From NCBI GenBank assembly GCA_018268955.1, contig JAFDVO010000010.1, positions 101,282-142,329 on the forward strand: a stretch of DNA of 41,048 bases, written 5' to 3'. Made by a program: the position numbers and the translations under genes. Positions 8,270-15,370 of the stretch are shown one piece after another; positions within the stretch are counted from its first letter, which is position 1; every line of letters begins with the position of its first letter. The notes under the pieces were generated by a model that was not told the DNA's origin, ran no database searches, and was given only the letters and a program-made list of their open reading frames with translations. Origin of the DNA: Acidobacteriota bacterium (GTDB lineage Bacteria > Acidobacteriota > Vicinamibacteria > Vicinamibacterales > CAVVIG01).

Positions 8270-9247
8270 GTGACCCGACTCCACGATGCGTTGGAACGTG
8301 CCAAGGCCACCGATGCCACTCCGTCGATGCCGCCGCTGATGCCGGCCGCCATCGCGACCGAGGGTGGGCCGGACGGGTGGAACTTCGACGAGCCACCCTC
8401 GGCAGCCGCGGAGGCAGCAGGGTCCGAGGGCCGCACGGCGGGAACGAAGGACGCTGACCTCGACGGCATCACGCCGATCGCCGAACGCTTCAGCGGCTCG
8501 GACAAGATCGTCGTGGTCCCCGGCGCCGACGTGACACTGGTCGAGCAGTTCCGTCGCCTCGCGGCGGCGCTCCACCACCAGAAGACCCAGAGCGGCGCCA
8601 GCACGGTGATGATCGCCAGCGCGGTCGAGAACGAAGGCAAGACATTGACCGCCACGAACCTTGCGCTGACGCTGAGCGAGTCCTACCAGCGCCGGGTGCT
8701 CCTGATCGACGCCGACCTGCGGCGGCCGTCGGTCCACCGGATCTTCAACATCGACAACCGATACGGCCTGAGCGACACGCTCAAGCACGTCGTGCCGGAC
8801 GGCAAGCTGCCGCTCCATCGCCTCTCCGCGAACCTGTGGGTGGTGCCGGGCGGCACACCGGATCCGGATCCGATGAGCGGCCTCACCTCCGAGACGATGC
8901 ACCAGCTGCTGGCGGAAGCGGTCGAGCAGTTCGACTGGGTCGTCATCGACACGCCGCCGGTCGTCCTGCTGCCCGATGCCAACCTGCTCGCCGCGATGAT
9001 CGACACGGCGCTGCTCGTCGTCCGTGCCAACAGCACGCCGTACCCGCTCTCCGCCCGCGCCGTCGAGGCGATCGGGCAGGAACGGCTGCTCGGTGTGGTG
9101 CTGAACCGCGCCCGTGACAACGATCTCGGCAACGGCGGCTACTACTACTCGCACTATCGCTACTCGTACTCGTACGGCAAGCCGAAGGAGGAGAACCGCA
9201 CCCTCCTGCAGCGGCTGTTGCCGTGGAGGAAGAAGTCAGGTCACTGA
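8270..9247 (+). CDS. CpsD/CapB-type tyrosine autokinase (BY-kinase)
   Basis: 325 residues with no membrane span. The P-loop region is MIASAVENEGKT (Walker A, 114-125), Walker A' is LLIDADLRRP (144-153) and Walker B is VVIDTPP (224-230). The tail at 291-302 has seven tyrosines in twelve residues (YYYSHYRYSYSY), the autophosphorylation cluster of BY-kinases. Because the membrane activator is a separate protein (5714-7255), this is the split arrangement. Residues 1-80 are a poorly conserved linker. It would cycle phosphorylation to control polymerisation and export. Start GTG follows AGGTAGAG; the stop overlaps the next ATG by one base. Confidence 0.92.
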   Translation: MTRLHDALERAKATDATPSMPPLMPAAIATEGGPDGWNFDEPPSAAAEAAGSEGRTAGTKDADLDGITPIAERFSGSDKIVVVPGADVTLVEQFRRLAAALHHQKTQSGASTVMIASAVENEGKTLTATNLALTLSESYQRRVLLIDADLRRPSVHRIFNIDNRYGLSDTLKHVVPDGKLPLHRLSANLWVVPGGTPDPDPMSGLTSETMHQLLAEAVEQFDWVVIDTPPVVLLPDANLLAAMIDTALLVVRANSTPYPLSARAVEAIGQERLLGVVLNRARDNDLGNGGYYYSHYRYSYSYGKPKEENRTLLQRLLPWRKKSGH

Positions 9248-10629
9248 TGCTCAGGCGGAATATCCGGTCGCTCGTACTGGTGCTGGTCGAGACCGCGCTG
9301 CTTGCAGGCGCGGTCGCGCTCGGCACGTACGTCAGGCTGGGCGACGAAGCCACGCGGCTGCTGTCCGGCAGCGACGGCATGCTGCACCTGGGGCTCATCG
9401 TTTTCGTGTGCCAGGTGTGTCTCCACTACAACGACCTGTACGACCTGCGCACGATCGCTGACACGCGGGAGCTGCTCGTCCGCCTGTTCCGGGCGCTGGG
9501 CATCACCTCGCTGGTGCTCGCCTTCATCTATTTCTGGTTCCCGGACTGGATCATCGGGCGCGGCGTGTTCCTGGTGTCCGCAGGGCTGGTGCTGCTCACC
9601 GTGTTCTCGTGGCGGCTTGCCTACGCATGGGTCATGCGCAAGGTGGCACCCCGTGAGCGACTGCTGCTCGTCGGGACGAACGCGGCGGCAGTCGACCTCG
9701 CGCGCGAGCTGTACCAGCGTACCGACCTCGGCGTCGACATCGTCGGCTTCGTCGATGCCGATCCCAGCATGGTCGGCAAGCCGGTGCTGAACCCGGGGGT
9801 CGTCGGCACCGTCGATGACATCCCGGCACTCATCCCGAAATTCGACGTGCACCGCGTGGTCGTCAGCCTCTCTGAAGCGCGCGGCAAGCTGCCGATGGAT
9901 CGCCTGCTCGATCTCCGCCTTCGCGGCGGCGTCGAGTTCGACCACCTCGCCTCCGTCTACGAGGAGTACACGGGCAAGATTGCCGTCGAGAACCTGCGGC
10001 CCAGCTGGCTGATCTTCTCGGATGGCTTCCGCAAGACCCGTGCGCTGCTGTTGATGAAGCGCGTCCTCGACGTGACGCTGGCGGTGGTGGGCCTCATCCT
10101 CCTTGCGCCGGTGATCCCGGTGGTCGCCGCCCTCGTGAAGCTCACGTCTCCGGGGCCGGCGTTCTACCACCAGGAGCGCGTCGGTCTCAACGGCAAGACC
10201 TTCATGGTCCACAAGTTCCGCACGATGCGGAATGACGCGGAGCGTGGCACGGGCCCCGTGTGGGCCAGCGCGAATGACGCGAGGGTGACCCCCCTCGGCA
10301 AGTTCCTGCGGCGGGTTCGGCTCGACGAAATCCCGCAGCTCTGGAACGTCCTCCGCGGCGACATGAGCTTCGTCGGTCCGCGCCCGGAGCGTCCGGCGTT
10401 CGTCGAGCAGCTCAGCGCCCAGATCCCGTTCTACCAGCAGCGACACGTCGTCAAGCCCGGCGTCACCGGCTGGGCGCAGGTGCGCTACACCTACGGTGCG
10501 AGTGTCGAGGACGCCATCGAGAAGCTGCAGTACGACCTCTACTACATCAAGAACATGTCGATCGCGTTCGACCTCGTCATCGTCCTCGAGACGATCAAGA
10601 CCGTCGTGCTCCGAAGGGGTGCGCAGTGA
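9247..10629 (+). CDS. Polyprenyl-phosphate sugar-phosphate transferase (polyisoprenyl-phosphate hexose-1-phosphotransferase)
   Basis: 460 residues. Four or five N-terminal spans (1-150) precede a nucleotide-binding-like domain (LLLVGTNAAAVDLARELYQ). The C-terminal catalytic domain of the bacterial sugar-transferase family has KRVLDVTLAVVG, SPGPAFYHQERVG, FMVHKFRTM, LRRVRLDEIPQLWNVLRGDM and SFVGPRPERP. It transfers a sugar-1-phosphate from a nucleotide sugar to undecaprenyl phosphate, the first step of repeat-unit synthesis. The sugar cannot be told from sequence. Architecture and position match the TIGR03013-like enzymes of XrtA loci. The ATG at 9247 touches the kinase stop (TGATG); a GTG at 9223 would add eight residues. 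The stop overlaps the next GTG by 4 bases. Confidence 0.92.
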   Translation: MLRRNIRSLVLVLVETALLAGAVALGTYVRLGDEATRLLSGSDGMLHLGLIVFVCQVCLHYNDLYDLRTIADTRELLVRLFRALGITSLVLAFIYFWFPDWIIGRGVFLVSAGLVLLTVFSWRLAYAWVMRKVAPRERLLLVGTNAAAVDLARELYQRTDLGVDIVGFVDADPSMVGKPVLNPGVVGTVDDIPALIPKFDVHRVVVSLSEARGKLPMDRLLDLRLRGGVEFDHLASVYEEYTGKIAVENLRPSWLIFSDGFRKTRALLLMKRVLDVTLAVVGLILLAPVIPVVAALVKLTSPGPAFYHQERVGLNGKTFMVHKFRTMRNDAERGTGPVWASANDARVTPLGKFLRRVRLDEIPQLWNVLRGDMSFVGPRPERPAFVEQLSAQIPFYQQRHVVKPGVTGWAQVRYTYGASVEDAIEKLQYDLYYIKNMSIAFDLVIVLETIKTVVLRRGAQ

Positions 10630-11480
10630 GCACCATCGTCAATGCGATGAGCGTCGACGTGGAGGACTACTTCCAGGTCTCTGCCTTCGACAGTGTCGTG
10701 TCCCGCGGGAACTGGGACCAGTACGAGAGCCGCGTCGTCGCCAACACGCGACGGCTGCTCGAACTCCTGGCCCGCACCAAGACCACGTCGACCTTCTTCA
10801 TCCTCGGCTGGGTGGCCGAGCGCCATCCATCGCTGGTACGCGAGATCGTGGCGCAGGGGCACGAGGTGGCGTCGCACGGGTACCACCACCAGCTCGCGTA
10901 CCTCCTGACGCCGCAGCAGTTCCGTGAGGATGTGCGCAGCGCGAAAGCGACGCTCGAAGCGCTGACCGGTCAGGCCGTTCTCGGGTACCGTGCCCCAAGC
11001 TATTCCATCGTCCAGTCGAATCTGTGGGCGCTCGATGTGCTCATCGAGGAAGGCTACGTCTACGACGCGAGCATCTTCCCCATCCGGCACGACCGGTACG
11101 GCATCCCGGACGCGACGAGGCACATTCACGAGCTGAAGCGCCAGGCCGGTACGCTGCTGGAGTTCCCCGTCTCCACCGTTCGCATGGGCAACATCAACCT
11201 GCCCGTCACCGGCGGCGGTTACTTCAGGCTCCTGCCGTACCAGTGGACGCGGTGGGGAATCCGTCGCGTGAACAACGAGGGGCAGCCGGCGATGTTCTAC
11301 GTCCACCCGTGGGAGATCGACCCCGATCAGCCGCGCATGGACGTCGGTCGGCTGACACGCGTGCGTCATTACGGCGGCCTTTCCACCACCGAGCAGCGGC
11401 TCGCGAAGCTGCTGCAGCAGTTCCGCTTCGCGTCGGTCTCGTCGGTGATGAACCTGACAGGCGTTCCGGTTCCAGCATGA
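10626..11480 (+). CDS. Polysaccharide deacetylase, DUF3473/XrtA type
   Basis: 284 residues of the NodB-like carbohydrate esterase 4 fold. Motif 1 is SVDVEDYF (9-16, metal Asp in DVED), motif 2 SHGYHH (83-88), motif 3 YRAPSYS (121-127), and the C-terminal HPWEID motif follows. The N-terminus NAMSVDVEDYFQV and C-terminal DUF3473-like region match deacetylases of exosortase A loci. It probably N- or O-deacetylates the growing or finished glycan; no signal peptide is seen, so the cellular side is open. GTG at 10626 keeps the usual N-terminal length and overlaps the previous stop (GTGA); an ATG at 10647 would be short. Confidence 0.92.
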   Translation: MSTIVNAMSVDVEDYFQVSAFDSVVSRGNWDQYESRVVANTRRLLELLARTKTTSTFFILGWVAERHPSLVREIVAQGHEVASHGYHHQLAYLLTPQQFREDVRSAKATLEALTGQAVLGYRAPSYSIVQSNLWALDVLIEEGYVYDASIFPIRHDRYGIPDATRHIHELKRQAGTLLEFPVSTVRMGNINLPVTGGGYFRLLPYQWTRWGIRRVNNEGQPAMFYVHPWEIDPDQPRMDVGRLTRVRHYGGLSTTEQRLAKLLQQFRFASVSSVMNLTGVPVPA

Positions 11481-12547
11481 CCGGCGCGGTCGCACTTCCA
11501 GAGGCACCGCTGACCACCGACGGGGCGCTGACCGTGACGGCTGTTGCCGACGCCGATGCAGCAGCGTGGACCAGCTTCGTCAACTCACGACCGGACGCCA
11601 CCGGGTACCACGACTGGCCGTGGCGCGATGTCATTGTCCGCACCTTCGGCCATGAGCCGGTCTACCTCGCCGCACGTCGAGACGGCCAGGTTGCCGGCGT
11701 CCTGCCGCTCGTCTTCATCGACAGCCGCATCTTCGGCCGATCACTCACGTCGCTCCCCTTCCTGAACTACGGGGGTGTGCTGGCGGAAGACGCTGCGGCT
11801 GGCGAGGCGCTCGTCTCCGCCGCTGCCGACCTGGCGAAGGCGCGCGGGTGTCTCCACGTCGAGCTCCGGCACATCGGTCGACAGTTCCCCATGCTGCCCG
11901 CACGACAGCACAAGGTGACGATGCTGCTGACGCTGCAGGGCGGGTTGTGGGAGAAGCTCGATCGGAAGGTCCGCAACCAGGTACGCAAGGCGCAGAAATC
12001 CAACCTCGTCGCGGAGCACGGGGGCATCGAGCTGGTCGGGGATTTCTACACCGTGTTCACGCGTAACATGCGCGACCTCGGCACGCCAGTCTACGCACGC
12101 GTGTTGTTCGAGGAAGTACTGCGGGCGTTTCCGGATCGTGCTGCACTGCACGTCGTGCGGCACGAAGGAAAGCCGGTCGCCGCTGGCCTGACCTTCCGCA
12201 CGCGCGGAACCACCGAAGTGCCGTGGGCGTCGTCGATCCGCGACTACAACAGCCTCTGCCCGAATCACCTGCTCTACTGGAGCATCATCGAGCGCGCGCT
12301 CGAACTCGGATGCGACACTCTGGACTTCGGCCGCTCCACACCCGGAGAGGGCACGTTCAAGTTCAAGGAACAGTGGGGCGCGCAGGCAGTGCCGCTCCAC
12401 TGGGAGTACAAGCTGCTCCCTGGCGCCGAGGTCCCCAACGTCAGTCCGACGAACCCGAAGTACCGGCTCATGATCGAGACGTGGAAGCGCCTGCCGCTGG
12501 GGGTGGCGAATTTCCTCGGCCCGCACATCGTCGGGTCGATCCCGTAA
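11477..12547 (+). CDS. FemAB-like acyl/aminoacyltransferase of XrtA-type loci
   Basis: 356 residues with two GNAT-like halves. Visible features are DATGYHDWPWRDVIVRTFGH, the RKVRNQVRKAQKSNL basic stretch, and a C-terminal LYWSIIERALELGCDTLDFG and GTFKFKEQWGA. These are typical of the FemAB/CelD-related proteins found with exosortase A. They are presumed to transfer an acyl or aminoacyl group to a sugar or lipid-linked glycan; the substrate is unknown. The ATG overlaps the deacetylase stop by 4 bases. It is the last gene of the core operon, ending 40 bases from a convergent gene. A 6-bp stem (12558-12563 with 12575-12580) lies in the gap without a T-run. Confidence 0.88.
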   Translation: MTGAVALPEAPLTTDGALTVTAVADADAAAWTSFVNSRPDATGYHDWPWRDVIVRTFGHEPVYLAARRDGQVAGVLPLVFIDSRIFGRSLTSLPFLNYGGVLAEDAAAGEALVSAAADLAKARGCLHVELRHIGRQFPMLPARQHKVTMLLTLQGGLWEKLDRKVRNQVRKAQKSNLVAEHGGIELVGDFYTVFTRNMRDLGTPVYARVLFEEVLRAFPDRAALHVVRHEGKPVAAGLTFRTRGTTEVPWASSIRDYNSLCPNHLLYWSIIERALELGCDTLDFGRSTPGEGTFKFKEQWGAQAVPLHWEYKLLPGAEVPNVSPTNPKYRLMIETWKRLPLGVANFLGPHIVGSIP

Positions 12548-12587
12548 GAACACGAGAGGCTTCAGGCTCTGGGCGAAGCCACGGTCT

Positions 12588-13988
12588 TCAGTTCTGAGTT
12601 CTGACTTCTGACTTCTGACTTCGCTGGGGCGTCAGCATCCCAGCGATCCAGACACCCATCAGCAGGCCGACCTCACCGATACAGGCATCCGTGAGGTCGG
12701 GATACCGGGTCGGCAGGAACACCTGCCCCACTTCAATTCCACACAGCAGCGCGAACCCGAACAGCGCGAGCGCCACTCGTCGGAGGCGCGCGCCCGTCAC
12801 TGTCGATGCCACTGGCCATGCGGCGCCAAGCAGAATGCCGAGCGGCAGCGCGAGCGCGCTCTTGCGGGCCATCTCGGTAAACGCGTTGAACTCGGTGCCG
12901 AGGTAGTACGAGACAAATGGGATCTGGAGAAGCCGGTGCATCCCCTCGGTGACCTGTGCCGGCGTGATGCTGAAGTTGTAGGGGGCCCAATGGTAGGCCG
13001 CCATGATGCCGAGCCACACCGGCGTGAGCAGTCGGCCCAGCAGCGCAAGCCGCTCTGGCCGTCGACCGACATGCACCAGAACCGGGCGTGACGACAGCAC
13101 GCTCGCAACCACGACGCCCAGCGCCGCGCCAACCGAGCCGGTAATCACGTCGGTCACGTCCGCGTAGCGCGACATCACGAAGACCTGGCCGAACTCGATC
13201 AGACCGACTACCGACACCGCCAGCGCGAACGCCTTCAAGGGATGCCGCCGCCTGCCCGGGGTCGTCCAGGCGAGAACGGCGGCAGCGCCGAGCGGTGCGT
13301 TGAGCGCGATGTCGCCGACGTAGTCCCACATCGCCGCCGACCAGGAGGCATGGGCAAAGGAGAAAGGCCGCAGGATGATCGCTCCGCGACGATACTTGTG
13401 CGCGAGCTCGCCGAGGCTGACCGTCAGGTCCAGCGGCATCGTCTGGCTGGCGACGAACAACGCCGAGTAGAGGAGGAGTACTCGCTGCAGCAGCGCCGGC
13501 CGTTCGCGCTCGCCCGAAAAGCCACGCAGCCACGTGGTCAGCTCGCGGCCGACAGCAAGCCACGCAACCGTGCCGGCGACGCCACCGACAGATTCAGCAA
13601 GCATGTCGCTCAGTGCGACCACGCGGCTCGGAAAGAACAGTTGCGCGAACTCGATGCTGAAGGCGAACACCACGCCCACGGCCATGGTCACCACGGCGGC
13701 GACGGCATCAACGGCGCGGCTCCGCGCGTCGGTCCGCAGCGTCGCCATCAGGAAGTAGCCGAACGGAATGAACAGCAGGAAGTTGACCGCAAGATCGGTC
13801 CTGGAGTCGATCCGCACGGGCCCTGAGACGACGTCTCTGAACAGCGAGACCGCCTCGGCGGGATGAAGCCGTTCGAAGTCGAACGGGACGAGGCTGCCGT
13901 AGACGACGAAGAGGGCGTACAGGAGTGCCAGCACCGCGTACGTGACGCGGCCCCAGTGTGCGATCGCGCTCAGCAGGCGTGAAGTCAT
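12588..13988 (-). CDS. Membrane protein with three VanZ-like units
   Basis: 466 residues, strongly hydrophobic, about 12-14 spans. The VanZ signature (I-E-x-x-Q-x-F near S/T-R, then D-x-x-x-x-x-x-G) appears three times: IEFAQLFFPSR from 112, IEFGQVFVMSR from 264 and IEVGQVFLPTR from 418, each followed by an Asp and a Gly-rich span. A usual VanZ protein has one unit of 120-180 residues. VanZ-like proteins sit in many XrtA loci; their chemical role is unclear, though VanZ confers low-level teicoplanin resistance. The ATG at 13988 overlaps the previous gene's stop. The last 12 residues (QRSQKSEVRTQN) are encoded by a heptamer repeat that also supplies the TGA stop. Confidence 0.85.
   Translation of the reverse strand: MTSRLLSAIAHWGRVTYAVLALLYALFVVYGSLVPFDFERLHPAEAVSLFRDVVSGPVRIDSRTDLAVNFLLFIPFGYFLMATLRTDARSRAVDAVAAVVTMAVGVVFAFSIEFAQLFFPSRVVALSDMLAESVGGVAGTVAWLAVGRELTTWLRGFSGERERPALLQRVLLLYSALFVASQTMPLDLTVSLGELAHKYRRGAIILRPFSFAHASWSAAMWDYVGDIALNAPLGAAAVLAWTTPGRRRHPLKAFALAVSVVGLIEFGQVFVMSRYADVTDVITGSVGAALGVVVASVLSSRPVLVHVGRRPERLALLGRLLTPVWLGIMAAYHWAPYNFSITPAQVTEGMHRLLQIPFVSYYLGTEFNAFTEMARKSALALPLGILLGAAWPVASTVTGARLRRVALALFGFALLCGIEVGQVFLPTRYPDLTDACIGEVGLLMGVWIAGMLTPQRSQKSEVRTQN
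12592..12622. repeat. Tandem heptamer repeat (TTCTGAG/TTCTGAC) at the end of the VanZ gene
   Basis: Four direct copies of a 7-base unit: TTCTGAG (12592-12598), then TTCTGAC at 12599, 12606 and 12613, with a partial fifth unit. The repeat covers the last codons of the triple-VanZ gene and probably arrived as intergenic repetitive DNA. A related scrap, TCAGAATTCAG, ends the gene at 15371. Confidence 0.85.
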
Positions 13989-14476
13989 CGCACCACGAGC
14001 GGGATGAGGAGGATGCTGGCGCCGATCGCGATCGCCACGCGCGTCCACTTCCGTTCGTTGCGGCGCTCTTCGGGGGACTTCCCGGCCGACGCTGCCGTGG
14101 CGCCGTGGCCGTAGACGATGAACGGTCCCGCCACGCCTATCGGCCCGCCGGGGCCGGCAACCCGGATGGTGGCGACGTACTCACCGTCGGGCACGTCGTC
14201 CAGGACGCCGGCGAGCTCGACTCGCACTCTGGCGCCGGCTGCCTGCACGCTGCCCGAATCCCAGGCCTTCACCGGCTGCGCGGTGGCTGGTGCATCCGAG
14301 GCGCGGAGCAGTTCGATGTGCCACAGAGCGGGCACCGGTGCAGCCGAGCCCTCCACCTCGAATTCGATCGCGCCCGGATTGGCGACCTGCACGCGGCGCG
14401 GAGCGGTCTGTGCGTGAACAGCCGCCGTCACGCCGAACACGAGGACAAGGATGAAGAGCGGTCGCACGGACGCCAT
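13985..14476 (-). CDS. Small exported protein with C-terminal membrane anchor, unknown function
   Basis: 163 residues. A signal peptide (LFILVLVFGVTAAVHAQ, likely cut after VHA) is followed by a beta-rich domain of about 110 residues (IEFEVEGSAAPVPALWHIEL; DGEYVATIRVAGPGGPIGV), then a basic stretch and a C-terminal span (VAIAIGASILLIPLVVR). The beta region looks like an Ig/fibronectin-type fold, but no family is recognised. The orientation would leave the domain in the periplasm. The stop overlaps the VanZ start by 4 bases, so the two are co-translated. It is divergent from the YdcF gene across a 53-base gap that must hold both promoters. Confidence 0.7.
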   Translation of the reverse strand: MASVRPLFILVLVFGVTAAVHAQTAPRRVQVANPGAIEFEVEGSAAPVPALWHIELLRASDAPATAQPVKAWDSGSVQAAGARVRVELAGVLDDVPDGEYVATIRVAGPGGPIGVAGPFIVYGHGATAASAGKSPEERRNERKWTRVAIAIGASILLIPLVVR

Positions 14477-14529
14477 GACTCGTCTTCCAATTCTGGCCCG
14501 GAACCTACACAGATGCGCAACGGACTGGC

Positions 14530-15366
14530 ATGATGCTCACCAGCAGGATGCGCGCGCTCAGCGAGTTCGTAAAGGAATGGCTTGTGCCCGGCACCATGTC
14601 GTGCCTGCTTGCGGGAACGATTGTCGGTGTCGTGCTGCTCAACGTTGCAGCCACGGCCACGCTTGGGCGTGTGTGGTTGACGCTGTTCGCGGCGCTCTAT
14701 CTGTTGCTGAGCATGCCCGCGGTCTCCTCTTTCTTGATCGCGCGCATGCAGGACACGCACCCGGCGGCGGATGCAGGCGGTCGCCCAGACGCGGCTACCG
14801 CGGCGGCCGACGCGCTCATCGTCGTCGGGAACGGCAGCGTCCACTATACCGACGGCGATCGCCGCGTGGACTACCTCACGCGGCGATCGGTGTTCTGTGC
14901 CTTCGAAGCGGCTCGCATCTACGCCCAGGCACGGCCCTCACGCGTCATCGCCACTGGCGGCGTCGCCGGGCACCCGAGCGCACGCCCGGAGGCGGAGCTG
15001 CTCCGCGATCTGCTCGTCGACCTCGGCGTACCGGTCAACCAGATCGGGGTCGAAGCCCGGTCCCGGACGACAGCCGAGCAGGTCGCGAATGTCTGCGCGC
15101 TCCTTCGCGCTGCCGGCGTGCGGGACCCCTTCATCGTCGTCACGACGCCCGCACACATGCGGCGGGTACTTGCGCTGTTCGACCAACACGGGGTGCGCAC
15201 CATCGCCGCCACGACACCTGAACTGCGATACGACGAAGGGCGCACCGGCTGGCGCCGGTGGTGGCCGTCGATGGCGGCCCTGACCGGCAGCGCGTCCGCG
15301 GTGTACGAGCTGCTGGCCAATGCACAGACTGCTCTGATGAAGAACAGGCGCAGGCCTCGGAAGTGA
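14530..15366 (+). CDS. YdcF/ElyC-type DUF218 membrane protein
   Basis: 278 residues. Two N-terminal spans (about 22-42 and 48-66) are followed by a cytoplasmic or periplasmic DUF218 domain with ADALIVVGNGSVHYTDG, RPSRVIATGGVAG, the ARPEAELLRDLLVDLGVP block and RSRTTAEQVANV, then a PFIVVTTPAHMRRV strand. These are the conserved YdcF family elements. E. coli ElyC of this family affects undecaprenyl-linked envelope precursors, so a role in carrier-lipid or repeat-unit handling fits the context; this is inference. ATG at 14530 or 14533. It is a single-gene unit, ending 4 bases from the convergent glycosyltransferase. Confidence 0.85.
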   Translation: MMLTSRMRALSEFVKEWLVPGTMSCLLAGTIVGVVLLNVAATATLGRVWLTLFAALYLLLSMPAVSSFLIARMQDTHPAADAGGRPDAATAAADALIVVGNGSVHYTDGDRRVDYLTRRSVFCAFEAARIYAQARPSRVIATGGVAGHPSARPEAELLRDLLVDLGVPVNQIGVEARSRTTAEQVANVCALLRAAGVRDPFIVVTTPAHMRRVLALFDQHGVRTIAATTPELRYDEGRTGWRRWWPSMAALTGSASAVYELLANAQTALMKNRRRPRK

Positions 15367-15370
15367 GCCG

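Noticed and set aside
12558..12580. Stem GGCTTC/GAAGCC between FemAB and VanZ genes as terminator
   Set aside because: Only 6 bp with an 11-base loop and no T-run.
13985..14476. Possible PEP-CTERM-like tail (span plus final Arg)
   Set aside because: No VPEP motif before the span and only one basic residue after it, so it is an ordinary anchor.
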